DNA of 11,957 bases from JAAFIP01 sp043766985 (lineage in GTDB: Bacteria > Pseudomonadota > Gammaproteobacteria > Burkholderiales > Burkholderiaceae_C), in NCBI GenBank assembly GCA_043766985.1, contig JAYUHM010000154.1, forward strand, positions 1-11,957. The letters are read 5' to 3'. Shown here one piece after another: positions 1 to 6,752 of the stretch (position 1 is its first letter; every line of letters begins with the position of its first letter). Made by a program: the position numbers and the translations under genes. The notes under the pieces are model-generated. The model was not told where the DNA came from. It was given only the letters and a program-made list of their open reading frames with translations, and did no database searches.

Positions 1-7
1 CTTCACC

Positions 8-10
8 CAT
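8..10 (-). other. Possible start codon of a further minus-strand gene, cut by the window edge
   Basis: After the nudB stop, 65 nt remain to the window edge. The minus strand has an ATG at 10..8 preceded by GAGGG (22..18) at a 7-nt distance, which is a good Shine-Dalgarno arrangement, and reads M-G-E before the edge. Only three codons are visible, so no product can be named. The ATG lies in the loop of a small 5-bp inverted repeat (3..7 with 13..17). The rest of 11..65 shows no other structure I can support. Confidence 0.3.
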
Positions 11-65
11 TTGGTGACCCTCGCAAATCCGTTGAAATTGGCTTGTAGTCTAGCTTGCAGACGGT

Positions 66-569
66 TTATGGCCTTTCAACTGCCGGAAATAGGATTAATC
101 GGGGCAGCATCAGCACCGCCTCGGCATTGGACGCCGAGAAACACTGGCTTGCGGCATCTTGGTACGGCAACCACTGGTGCGCTACATGCTCGCGCGGGCT
201 AAGCGTAATGGGCGCACCCGCAGGCACCAAAAGGCCAAACACATGCTCGGTATTTCGGGTCACACCCGGTGCATAGCGGTGGCGCCACTGGGGGTAGATG
301 TCGTACACGTTCTGAAGGCGCCAGTCGGTCAGCACATGGCCGCGGTGGTGAGCGTCAATCCCTGTCTCCTCCCACACCTCCCGCCGCGCGGCAAACTCAG
401 GCGCTTCGTCCGCCAAGTCCAGGCTGCCCGTGACCGACTGCCATAACCCGGTAGGTGCGCCCTGCGCGTCCGCCCGCTCGATCATCAGCACTTGCTGGTA
501 TGGGGTATAGATCACCACCAGCACCGAGATGGGGATTTTAAAGGGAGCTCGGGTTGTCGTCGGCATCAT
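66..569 (-). CDS. nudB: Dihydroneopterin triphosphate diphosphatase (Nudix hydrolase)
   Basis: This 167-residue protein belongs to the Nudix superfamily. NudB removes pyrophosphate from 7,8-dihydroneopterin triphosphate in the cytosol, an early step of folate synthesis. The Nudix box spans residues 48-71, with catalytic-helix residues R63, E64, E67 and E68 followed by T-G-I. The spacing between the first Gly (48) and Glu (55) is six residues rather than the textbook five, which I recall as usual in betaproteobacterial NudB. The preceding WQSVTGS and the later FSASNAEAV segment are typical of NudB rather than other Nudix clades. The gene follows aspS by 49 nt, a pairing common in Burkholderiales. 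Two tandem ATG codons (569, 566) are candidate starts. Neither has a Shine-Dalgarno sequence, because the aspS terminator U-tract ends directly at the first ATG. Substrate assignment is by family and context. Confidence 0.93.
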   Translation of the reverse strand: MMPTTTRAPFKIPISVLVVIYTPYQQVLMIERADAQGAPTGLWQSVTGSLDLADEAPEFAARREVWEETGIDAHHRGHVLTDWRLQNVYDIYPQWRHRYAPGVTRNTEHVFGLLVPAGAPITLSPREHVAHQWLPYQDAASQCFSASNAEAVLMLPRLILFPAVERP

Positions 570-599
570 AAAAAAGGGCGCTGAATCTTAAGCGCCCTT
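570..599 (-). terminator. Intrinsic terminator downstream of aspS, abutting nudB
   Basis: A perfect 9-bp inverted repeat pairs 574-582 with 591-599 around an 8-nt loop (583-590). On the minus strand the second arm runs into six consecutive T (575-570), the classic rho-independent layout. It starts 19 nt after the aspS stop codon. The T-run ends exactly at the ATG of nudB (569), so the terminator fills the place where the nudB ribosome binding site would be expected. Confidence 0.85.
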
Positions 600-618
600 A
601 TCGTAATCCAAACCGGCT

Positions 619-2463
619 TTAAGCCGTTGGTGCAACCGCCGCCGGAGCCCGCAGCCGAATGTGCAGCTCTTTCAACTGCTTCTCGTCCACTGGCGACGGC
701 GCTTGCGTGAGCAAGCACTGGGCGCGCTGGGTTTTGGGGAAGGCAATCACGTCGCGGATGCTTTCGGCACCGGTCATCAAGGTGATGATGCGGTCCAAGC
801 CAAAAGCCAAGCCGCCATGGGGTGGTGCGCCGTACTGCAATGCGTCCAGCAAAAAGCCGAACTTGAGCTGCTGGTCTTCGGGGCTGATTTTCAGCGCATC
901 GAACACCTTGGCCTGCACGTCGGCGCGGTGGATCCGCACCGAGCCGCCGCCGATTTCCCAGCCGTTCAAGACCATGTCGTAGCCCTTGGCAATGCACTTC
1001 TCGGGCGCGGTGACCATCCAGTCTTCGTGGCCGTCTTTGGGGGCCGTGAAGGGGTGGTGTACGGCGGTGTAGCGCTGGTTTTCGTCGTCAAACTCAAACA
1101 TCGGGAAGTCCACCACCCACATCGGGGCCCAGCGGTCTTCAAACAGGCCGTTCTTTTTGCCGAACTCGCTGTGGCCGATTTTCAGGCGCAGCGCGCCGAT
1201 GGCGTCGTTGACGATTTTGGCCTTGTCGGCACCAAAGAACAGGATGTCGCCGTTTTGCGCGCCGCTGCGCTCAAGAATAGCTTTGATGGCGGCATCGTGC
1301 AGATTTTTCACAATCGGCGATTGCAGGCCGTCGCGACCTTTCGTAATGTCGACTACTTTGATCCAGGCCAAGCCCTTGGCACCGTAGATTTTGACGAACT
1401 CGGTGTACGCATCAATCTCGCCGCGCGAAATGCCCGCGCCTTCCACGCCACCCTTGGGCACGCGCAGGGCCACCACGCGGCCGTTCTTCATCAGGGCGGG
1501 GGCTGAGAAGACCTTAAAGTCCACATCGCCCATCACGTCGGTCAGCTCGGTAAATTCAAGTTTCAAACGCAGGTCGGGTTTGTCGGAACCGTATTTGTGC
1601 ATTGCGTCGGCATAGGTCATCACCGGGAACTCGCCCAGATCAACACCCTTGGTTTTCTTGAACACTTCGACCATCATGCCCTGGAACATGTCGCGGATTT
1701 CTTGCTCGGTGAGGAAGCTGGTTTCGATATCGATTTGCGTGAATTCGGGCTGACGGTCAGCGCGCAGGTCTTCGTCGCGGAAGCATTTGGTGATCTGGTA
1801 GTAACGGTCGTAGCCGGCCACCATCAAGAGCTGTTTAAACAATTGCGGCGACTGCGGCAGCGCGAAGAACATGCCCTCTTGCACGCGGCTGGGCACCAAA
1901 TAATCGCGCGCACCTTCGGGCGTGCTCTTGGTGAGCATGGGGGTTTCAATATCCACAAACCCGTGCGTGTCCAGGTAGTTGCGCACCGCCATGGCCACTT
2001 TGTAGCGCAGCATGAGGTTGTTTTGCATATAGGGGCGGCGCAGGTCCAGCACGCGGTGCGTCAGGCGCGTGGTCTCGGAGAGGTTATCGTCGTCAAGCTG
2101 AAACGGCGGTGTGATGGAGGGGTTGAGCACCGTCAGCTCGTGGCACAAAATTTCAATCTTGCCGCTTTTGAGCGCTTCGTTGACCGTGCCTGCAGGGCGC
2201 GCACGCACGAGGCCTTTGATCTGGATACAGAACTCGTTGCGCAGGCCTTCGGCGGCTTTGAACATGTCGGCCCGGTCCGGGTCGCAAACGATTTGCACAT
2301 AGCCTTCGCGGTCGCGCAGGTCGACAAAAATCACGCCGCCGTGGTCACGGCGGCGATTGACCCAACCGCACAGGGTGACGGTTTGGCCTAGCAAGGCTTC
2401 GGTGACGAGGCCGCAGTAGCTGGTGCGCATCAGCGACGAAGGGTTGGAGACAGCTTGGGACAT
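619..2463 (-). CDS. aspS: Aspartyl-tRNA synthetase, class II, bacterial type
   Basis: This 614-residue enzyme charges tRNA-Asp with aspartate using ATP. Layout: N-terminal OB-fold anticodon-binding domain (about 13-115), class II catalytic core with motif 1 around 168-182, motif 2 at 228-250 (FRDED...) and motif 3 at 551-559 (GLAFGLDRI), and the bacterial GAD insertion domain at roughly 310-420. Length matches bacterial AspRS (about 590-600) plus a short N-terminal extension. In the anticodon domain the positions corresponding to P. aeruginosa His31 and Gly83 appear to be H41 and about G92. From my memory of that work these mark non-discriminating AspRS, which also charges tRNA-Asn for GatCAB-dependent amidation. 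ATG 2463 is chosen because GGAAG lies 7 nt upstream (2475-2471). An internal Met12 would match the E. coli start but has weaker support. DUF502 lies 35 nt upstream. Confidence 0.98.
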   Translation of the reverse strand: MSQAVSNPSSLMRTSYCGLVTEALLGQTVTLCGWVNRRRDHGGVIFVDLRDREGYVQIVCDPDRADMFKAAEGLRNEFCIQIKGLVRARPAGTVNEALKSGKIEILCHELTVLNPSITPPFQLDDDNLSETTRLTHRVLDLRRPYMQNNLMLRYKVAMAVRNYLDTHGFVDIETPMLTKSTPEGARDYLVPSRVQEGMFFALPQSPQLFKQLLMVAGYDRYYQITKCFRDEDLRADRQPEFTQIDIETSFLTEQEIRDMFQGMMVEVFKKTKGVDLGEFPVMTYADAMHKYGSDKPDLRLKLEFTELTDVMGDVDFKVFSAPALMKNGRVVALRVPKGGVEGAGISRGEIDAYTEFVKIYGAKGLAWIKVVDITKGRDGLQSPIVKNLHDAAIKAILERSGAQNGDILFFGADKAKIVNDAIGALRLKIGHSEFGKKNGLFEDRWAPMWVVDFPMFEFDDENQRYTAVHHPFTAPKDGHEDWMVTAPEKCIAKGYDMVLNGWEIGGGSVRIHRADVQAKVFDALKISPEDQQLKFGFLLDALQYGAPPHGGLAFGLDRIITLMTGAESIRDVIAFPKTQRAQCLLTQAPSPVDEKQLKELHIRLRAPAAVAPTA

Positions 2464-2470
2464 ATTGACA

Positions 2471-2475
2471 CTTCC
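2471..2475 (-). promoter_or_regulatory. Ribosome binding site deciding the aspS start
   Basis: GGAAG on the minus strand, 7 nt before ATG 2463. It supports the longer start over internal Met12, which would otherwise align with the E. coli N-terminus. Confidence 0.6.
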
Positions 2476-2498
2476 AGCCCACAGGGGGCATACAAAAA

Positions 2499-3179
2499 TT
2501 AGGGTTGAGGGGCTTGCAGGGCAGCGGCTTGCGGCGCAGGTTGCGGCGTGGGTGCTTGCGCACCCGGCGCTACCACGCCCATCGAGACAATGTATTTCAG
2601 CGCTTCGTCCACGCTCATGTTCAGCTCGATGCAGTCAGTTTTTTTCAGCATCACAAAATAGCCGCCGGTCGGGTTGGGCGTGGTGGGCACATACACGCTC
2701 ACGTAGTCGCCCTGCAAATGGTTGACCACATCACCGCCGGGCGCGCCGGTGACAAAGGCGATCGTCCACACACCCTCGCGTGGCCACTGGACCAGCACGG
2801 CTTTGCGAAAGGCGTTGCCACCATCGGAAAACAAGGTATCCGACACCTGCTTGACGCTGGAATAAATCGAGCGCACCACAGGAATGCGGTTAAGTAAGGC
2901 GTCGCCCCAACCGACGAGTTTTTTACCAAAAAAGTTGCTCGCAACGGCACCCACTACCAGCAAGATAGCGAATGCGAGGATGACACCAAAGCCGGGGATG
3001 TGCAGGTTCATCCCAGGGAAAATCGTTTGCAGCACCTTGTCGGGATGCCAACTGGCGGGCAAAATCAGCAAGGTCTTGTCCAGGCTGGAGACGATCCATT
3101 CCAGCACCCAGATGGTGATGCCCAAGGGCACAATCACCAACAGGCCCGCGAGCAGCCATTTGCGGATGGATTTCATCAT
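2499..3179 (-). CDS. DUF502 family membrane protein
   Basis: This 226-residue protein belongs to the DUF502 (PF04367) family, whose molecular function I do not know. Two hydrophobic segments, about residues 8-30 and 62-84, flank a periplasm-sized loop rich in Pro. A soluble C-terminal domain follows, containing the family-typical stretch RIPVVRSIYSSVKQ (98-111) and a later VPTTPNPTGGYF block. The last 28 residues (199-226) are a low-complexity Ala/Pro/Gln tail. The gene starts 4 nt after the fmdB stop, and the only weak SD-like bases (GGGTAG) lie inside the end of fmdB, so translational coupling is likely. Two adjacent ATGs (3179, 3176) are possible starts. It precedes aspS, a neighbourhood I recall as conserved in Burkholderiales. 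Confidence 0.9.
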   Translation of the reverse strand: MMKSIRKWLLAGLLVIVPLGITIWVLEWIVSSLDKTLLILPASWHPDKVLQTIFPGMNLHIPGFGVILAFAILLVVGAVASNFFGKKLVGWGDALLNRIPVVRSIYSSVKQVSDTLFSDGGNAFRKAVLVQWPREGVWTIAFVTGAPGGDVVNHLQGDYVSVYVPTTPNPTGGYFVMLKKTDCIELNMSVDEALKYIVSMGVVAPGAQAPTPQPAPQAAALQAPQP

Positions 3180-3183
3180 GGTT

Positions 3184-3564
3184 TTAACTACCCGTGCTTG
3201 TACTGGCTGCAGGCGCAGCTACAGATTTTGCAGATGCTGGTGCTGGCGTTGCAGTAGTTGGGCTGGTAGCGGGTGCGGCGGCTGGTGCTGCAACCGGGGG
3301 TGCCCCGTCGGAGCCACCCGCCCCAGGCGCACTGGCAGGTTTGTCGCCATCTTTGCCGCCCTCGGGTTTACCAGCTTTGTTACCGTCACGAAAGTCGGTG
3401 ACGTACCAGCCAGAGCCCTTGAGCTGAAACCCAGCCGCCGTGAGCTGTTTTTGAAACGAAGGCGCTTGGCATTCAGGGCACACCGTGAGCAGCGGGTCAG
3501 ACATTTTTTGCAATACGTCCTTGGCATAGCCGCAGTAGGTACATCGGTAGGCATAAATCGGCAT
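3184..3564 (-). CDS. FmdB-like zinc ribbon protein with Ala/Pro-rich tail
   Basis: This 126-residue protein begins with the FmdB/CxxC zinc ribbon (PF09723): MPIYAYRC followed by C8-x2-C11 and C29-x2-C32, which should bind one zinc ion. The family is named for a putative regulator of formamidase genes, but the role of the widespread short homologues is not established. I therefore give no gene symbol. The folded part ends near residue 60. The second half is Gly/Lys then Ala/Pro/Ser/Thr low complexity and probably disordered, making the protein about twice its core length. ATG 3564 is the natural start because MPIYAY is the conserved N-terminus, although no clear Shine-Dalgarno is seen. It appears to lead the fmdB - DUF502 - aspS unit. 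Confidence 0.9.
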   Translation of the reverse strand: MPIYAYRCTYCGYAKDVLQKMSDPLLTVCPECQAPSFQKQLTAAGFQLKGSGWYVTDFRDGNKAGKPEGGKDGDKPASAPGAGGSDGAPPVAAPAAAPATSPTTATPAPASAKSVAAPAASTSTGS

Positions 3565-3607
3565 GGGTCAGCTTTGGTTGAGGGTCAAGGAAGGCAAAAA
3601 TACCTGC

Positions 3608-3627
3608 GGCACATGCCATGTTGTGCC
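3608..3627 (-). repeat. Small inverted repeat in the fmdB leader
   Basis: GGCACA (3608-3613) pairs with TGTGCC (3622-3627) around an 8-nt spacer, about 45 nt upstream of the fmdB start. It could be a leader hairpin or an operator-like dyad. There is no T-run, so it is not an intrinsic terminator. A chance occurrence is possible with only six pairs. Confidence 0.3.
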
Positions 3628-3658
3628 CGTTCATAAGGCATACAGCGCAAAACCCTCC

Positions 3659-3664
3659 ATTATA
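3659..3664 (-). promoter_or_regulatory. Candidate -10 box for the fmdB - DUF502 - aspS unit
   Basis: A perfect TATAAT hexamer on the minus strand sits in the only sizeable intergenic gap of the window, 95 nt upstream of fmdB. At 17 nt upstream the sequence is CCACCC, not a sigma-70 -35 box, and there is no TGn extended -10. The promoter would need an activator or is weak. The call rests on the -10 sequence and location only. Confidence 0.4.
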
Positions 3665-3668
3665 GTCT

Positions 3669-3688
3669 GCCACCCTGTCTTGGGTGGC
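3669..3688 (-). terminator. Hairpin immediately after the symporter stop (no T-run)
   Basis: A perfect 7-bp GC-rich stem, GCCACCC with GGGTGGC around a 6-nt loop, begins directly after the symporter stop codon. The following minus-strand bases are AGACTATAAT rather than T-rich, so it is not a standard intrinsic terminator. It may stabilise the upstream mRNA's 3' end or cause pausing, and it marks the likely boundary between two transcription units. Confidence 0.4.
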
Positions 3689-5134
3689 TTAGGTCACCCC
3701 AACCAGTTTGTGGTGCGGGGCATGGCTGTTTTTGATCGTTTGAGGGCCCAAAGAACCCACCAGCATGCCGACCAAAGCCGCCACAATGCCGGCCAATTGG
3801 GCCGGAAACTCCAGGCCTGCAGGTGTGGCTAAAAACAGGCCCCAGGTCAGCAAGCCCAAGACGATAGAAAAAATGGCCCCTTGCGTGGTGGCGCGGGGCC
3901 AATACAAGCCAAATACCAAAGGGATAAACGCACCCACCAAAGTAACTTGGTACGCGCCAGAGACCATTTCGTAAATCGGTGTACCCTGCATTTTTATTGC
4001 GTAGACCAACACCAGAGTGCTAAACACCAATACCGTGATCCGCATCGTTCGCAGCTCAGCTTTGTCGCTGATACGCGGTCGAAACTGGCGCCAAATGTTT
4101 TCCACAAAGGTGACGCTGGGCGCCAGCAGTGTGGCCGAGGCGGTAGATTTGATAGCCGACAGCAATGCGCCAAAAAACAGCACCTGCATCACAAACGGCA
4201 TCTTGGTCATCACCAAAGTGGGCAGTACTTTTTGCGGGTCGTCCTTGAGCAAACCGGCCACCTCGCTGGGCATGATAAGCAGGGCGCTGGCCACCAAAAA
4301 CATCGGCACGAAGGCAAACAGGATGTAGCACACGCCGCCTATCACCGGTCCTTTGGTCGCAGCGCTCACGCTGTTGGCCGACATGACACGCTGGAACACG
4401 TCTTGCTGGGGAATGGAGCCGAGCATCATGGTGATGGCGGCGGCGAAAAAGAAAATCATGTCTTTAAAACTGGGCTCGGGCCAAAACTTGAACAGGTCTT
4501 TACTAACTGCAAAGGCAATCACTTTGTCGGCACCGCCTGCCATGCCACTGGCAAACACGGCGATGATGGACAGACCGACCACCAGGATGATCATCTGGAT
4601 AAAGTCAGTTATCGCCACCGACCACATGCCGCCAAACAGGGTGTAGGCAAGAATAGACACCACGCCAATCGTCATGCCTATCGGGATACTGATAGCGCCC
4701 GCCGACAGCAGGTTAAACACCAGCCCCAGTGCAGTGACTTGGGCCGACACCCAGCCCAGATAGCTGAGCATGATGATGACCGAGCACAGCACCTCCACGC
4801 TGCGACCAAAGCGCTCGCGGTAATAGTCGCTGATGGTGAGCAGCGTCATTTTGTAGAGCTTGCCCGCAAAAAACAGGCCCACCAATATCAAGCAGGTGCC
4901 TGCGCCAAACGGGTCTTCCACCACGCCGTTGAGCCCGCTGTTGACAAACTTGGCGGGAATACCCAACACCGTCTCGGAGCCAAACCAGGTAGCAAAAGTG
5001 GTGGTGACGATCATCACCAAGGGCAGGCTGCGCCCGGCAATGGCAAAGTCTGTGGTGTTTTTAACCCGTTTGCCAGCCCAAAGGCCAATGGCGATCGTGA
5101 CCAGCAAATACAAAATAACTAAGCTCAACAGCAT
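3689..5134 (-). CDS. Sodium:solute symporter, SSS family
   Basis: This 481-residue integral inner-membrane protein has the look of the SSS family (TC 2.A.21, PutP/PanF/SglT type), which imports solutes with sodium. Successive hydrophobic stretches fit about 13 membrane segments. Family-like features include the N-terminal FAIAGRSLPL block (with ATWFGSETVLGIP after it), the GGMWSVAITDFIQ segment mid-protein and the PQQDVFQRVMSA segment. Substrate cannot be read from sequence: proline, pantothenate, carboxylates and others are all used by this family, and no catabolic gene adjoins it. I chose ATG 5134 because GAAGGG lies 10 nt upstream. A TTG at 5152 would extend the frame by six residues but has no SD. 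It follows ubiB by 25 nt, so co-transcription is likely even though no ubiquinone role is implied. Confidence 0.93.
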   Translation of the reverse strand: MLLSLVILYLLVTIAIGLWAGKRVKNTTDFAIAGRSLPLVMIVTTTFATWFGSETVLGIPAKFVNSGLNGVVEDPFGAGTCLILVGLFFAGKLYKMTLLTISDYYRERFGRSVEVLCSVIIMLSYLGWVSAQVTALGLVFNLLSAGAISIPIGMTIGVVSILAYTLFGGMWSVAITDFIQMIILVVGLSIIAVFASGMAGGADKVIAFAVSKDLFKFWPEPSFKDMIFFFAAAITMMLGSIPQQDVFQRVMSANSVSAATKGPVIGGVCYILFAFVPMFLVASALLIMPSEVAGLLKDDPQKVLPTLVMTKMPFVMQVLFFGALLSAIKSTASATLLAPSVTFVENIWRQFRPRISDKAELRTMRITVLVFSTLVLVYAIKMQGTPIYEMVSGAYQVTLVGAFIPLVFGLYWPRATTQGAIFSIVLGLLTWGLFLATPAGLEFPAQLAGIVAALVGMLVGSLGPQTIKNSHAPHHKLVGVT

Positions 5135-5159
5135 GGTGCGAATACCCTTCAACGAGGAT

Positions 5160-6743
5160 TTAGAAAAACCGGGTGAGTTTAATGCGTAACAATATTTGTA
5201 TCAAGATCAGGCCCAGCACAAAGCCCACGCCGCCATAGATGATTTTTTGCAACAGGCTATTGGTGCGCTTTTGCTCGGCAATCAGCTCGGCCAGGGCATA
5301 GTCGTGCTGGCCGTTTTGCTGTTGCAGGTAGTCGTGCAGCAGGCGCGGCAGCTCGGGCAGCAGCTTGGCGTAGCGTGGGGCTTGGGCCTTGAGTTGCTCG
5401 ATAAGTTTTTGCGGGCCGATTTGCTCCAGCATCCATTGCTCCAAAAACGGTTTGGCCGTAGCCCATAAATCGAGATCAGGGTCCAGCTGGCGGCCCAAGC
5501 CTTCGATATTCAGCAGGGTTTTTTGTAACAACACCAGTTGCGGCTGAATCTCGACATGGAAGCGGCGCGAGGTTTGGAACAGGCGCATCAGCACAATGCC
5601 CAGCGATATTTCTTTTAGGGGACGGTCAAAATACGGCTCACAGCAGGCACGTATCGCCGCCTCCAGCTCGTCCACCCGCGTGGCGGCTGGCACCCAGCCA
5701 GACTCTATGTGCAGCTCGGCCACACGTTTGTAGTCACGCCGGAAAAATGACACGAAATTTTGCGCCAAATACTCTTTATCGACTTCGGTGAGCGTGCCGA
5801 CAATACCAAAGTCCAGCGAGATAACACGGCCCAATTGCTTGTGATCCAGGCTCACCTGGATATTGCCGGGGTGCATGTCGGCATGGAAAAATCCATCACG
5901 AAACACCTGGGTAAAGAAAATCGTGACCCCATCGCGGGCCAGCTGTTTGATGTCCACACCCGCAGCGCGCAACTTGTCGATGTTGCTAATGGGCACGCCG
6001 TACATGCGCTCCATGACGATCACATCGGAGTGGCAAAAATCCCAAACTATCTCCGGGATTAACACCAAGTTAAGCCCTGCCATATTGCGACGCAGCTGCG
6101 CCGCGTTGGCTGCTTCGCGCACCAAGTCCAGCTCGTCGTGCAGGTATTTGTCAAACTCAGCCACCACTTCACGCGGTTTCAGGCGTTTGCCGTCGGCGCT
6201 GAGGCTTTCCACCCAACCGGCCATCATGCGCATCAGGCCGAGGTCTTTTTCAATCGCAGCCAACATACCAGGGCGCACCACTTTGACAGCCACTTCACGT
6301 GCCGTGCCAATTTTGTCGTGCAGCGTGGCAAAGTGCACTTGGGCTATCGACGCACTGGCCACTGGCACGCGGTCAAAATGTGCAAAGATGTCGTCAACCC
6401 TGCGGCCAAAAGCGCGCTCAATGGTAGCCACCGCAATTTTGGAATCAAATGGCGGTACGCGGTCTTGCAGCAAGGCCAACTCGTCGGCGATATCGGTGGG
6501 CATCAGGTCGCGCCGGGTCGACAGAACCTGGCCGAACTTCACAAATATGGGCCCCAGGCGCTCCAGCGCTTCGCGCAGGCGCTGCCCACGCGGTGCGCTC
6601 AGGTTGCGCCCCACTGACACGATGCGGGCAATCAGCTTGAGCCAGGGCTTTTGAAAACTGGTTAATACCAGTTCATCCAGCCCGTAGCGCAAGACAATAA
6701 AAACAATGAACCCACCGCGCCAAATCCGTTGGAAAAAACCCAT
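5160..6743 (-). CDS. ubiB: UbiB, atypical ADCK-type kinase/ATPase of ubiquinone biosynthesis
   Basis: This 527-residue protein is close to E. coli UbiB in length (about 546). The UbiB/COQ8/ADCK family supports coenzyme Q synthesis at the membrane. It behaves as an ATPase in vitro, and how it promotes the pathway is still debated. Visible family marks: the KxGQ signature at K69-Q72 (with RRDLMP following), the Ala-rich loop replacing the kinase P-loop around 129-134, the VAVK lysine K154, the ExD motif at E204-D206, the catalytic HADMHPGN loop at 287-294 and the metal-binding DFG at 311-313. The C-terminus has hydrophobic stretches (about 495-525), consistent with the family's membrane anchor. 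It starts 9 nt after the ubiJ stop, with only a weak SD (AGG), suggesting coupling. All catalytic positions are present. Confidence 0.97.
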   Translation of the reverse strand: MGFFQRIWRGGFIVFIVLRYGLDELVLTSFQKPWLKLIARIVSVGRNLSAPRGQRLREALERLGPIFVKFGQVLSTRRDLMPTDIADELALLQDRVPPFDSKIAVATIERAFGRRVDDIFAHFDRVPVASASIAQVHFATLHDKIGTAREVAVKVVRPGMLAAIEKDLGLMRMMAGWVESLSADGKRLKPREVVAEFDKYLHDELDLVREAANAAQLRRNMAGLNLVLIPEIVWDFCHSDVIVMERMYGVPISNIDKLRAAGVDIKQLARDGVTIFFTQVFRDGFFHADMHPGNIQVSLDHKQLGRVISLDFGIVGTLTEVDKEYLAQNFVSFFRRDYKRVAELHIESGWVPAATRVDELEAAIRACCEPYFDRPLKEISLGIVLMRLFQTSRRFHVEIQPQLVLLQKTLLNIEGLGRQLDPDLDLWATAKPFLEQWMLEQIGPQKLIEQLKAQAPRYAKLLPELPRLLHDYLQQQNGQHDYALAELIAEQKRTNSLLQKIIYGGVGFVLGLILIQILLRIKLTRFF

Positions 6744-6752
6744 ACTGCGTGC

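Noticed and set aside
3..17. TCACC/GGTGA repeat around the ATG at 10 as a third start-codon hairpin
   Set aside because: Only five pairs, too short to separate from chance, and the gene itself is barely inside the window.
661..1506. Long plus-strand open frame opposite aspS (also 1597-2391)
   Set aside because: Antisense of highly conserved AspRS sequence. Composition is typical of the complementary strand of GC-rich genes.
3881..5122. A 413-codon plus-strand open frame opposite the symporter
   Set aside because: It is the antisense shadow of a clear membrane transporter. The translation is His/Gln/Arg-rich without a recognisable domain and has no supporting start context.
5135..5152. TTG start at 5152 for the symporter
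   Set aside because: No Shine-Dalgarno precedes it, while ATG 5134 has GAAGGG 10 nt upstream and begins at the first hydrophobic segment.
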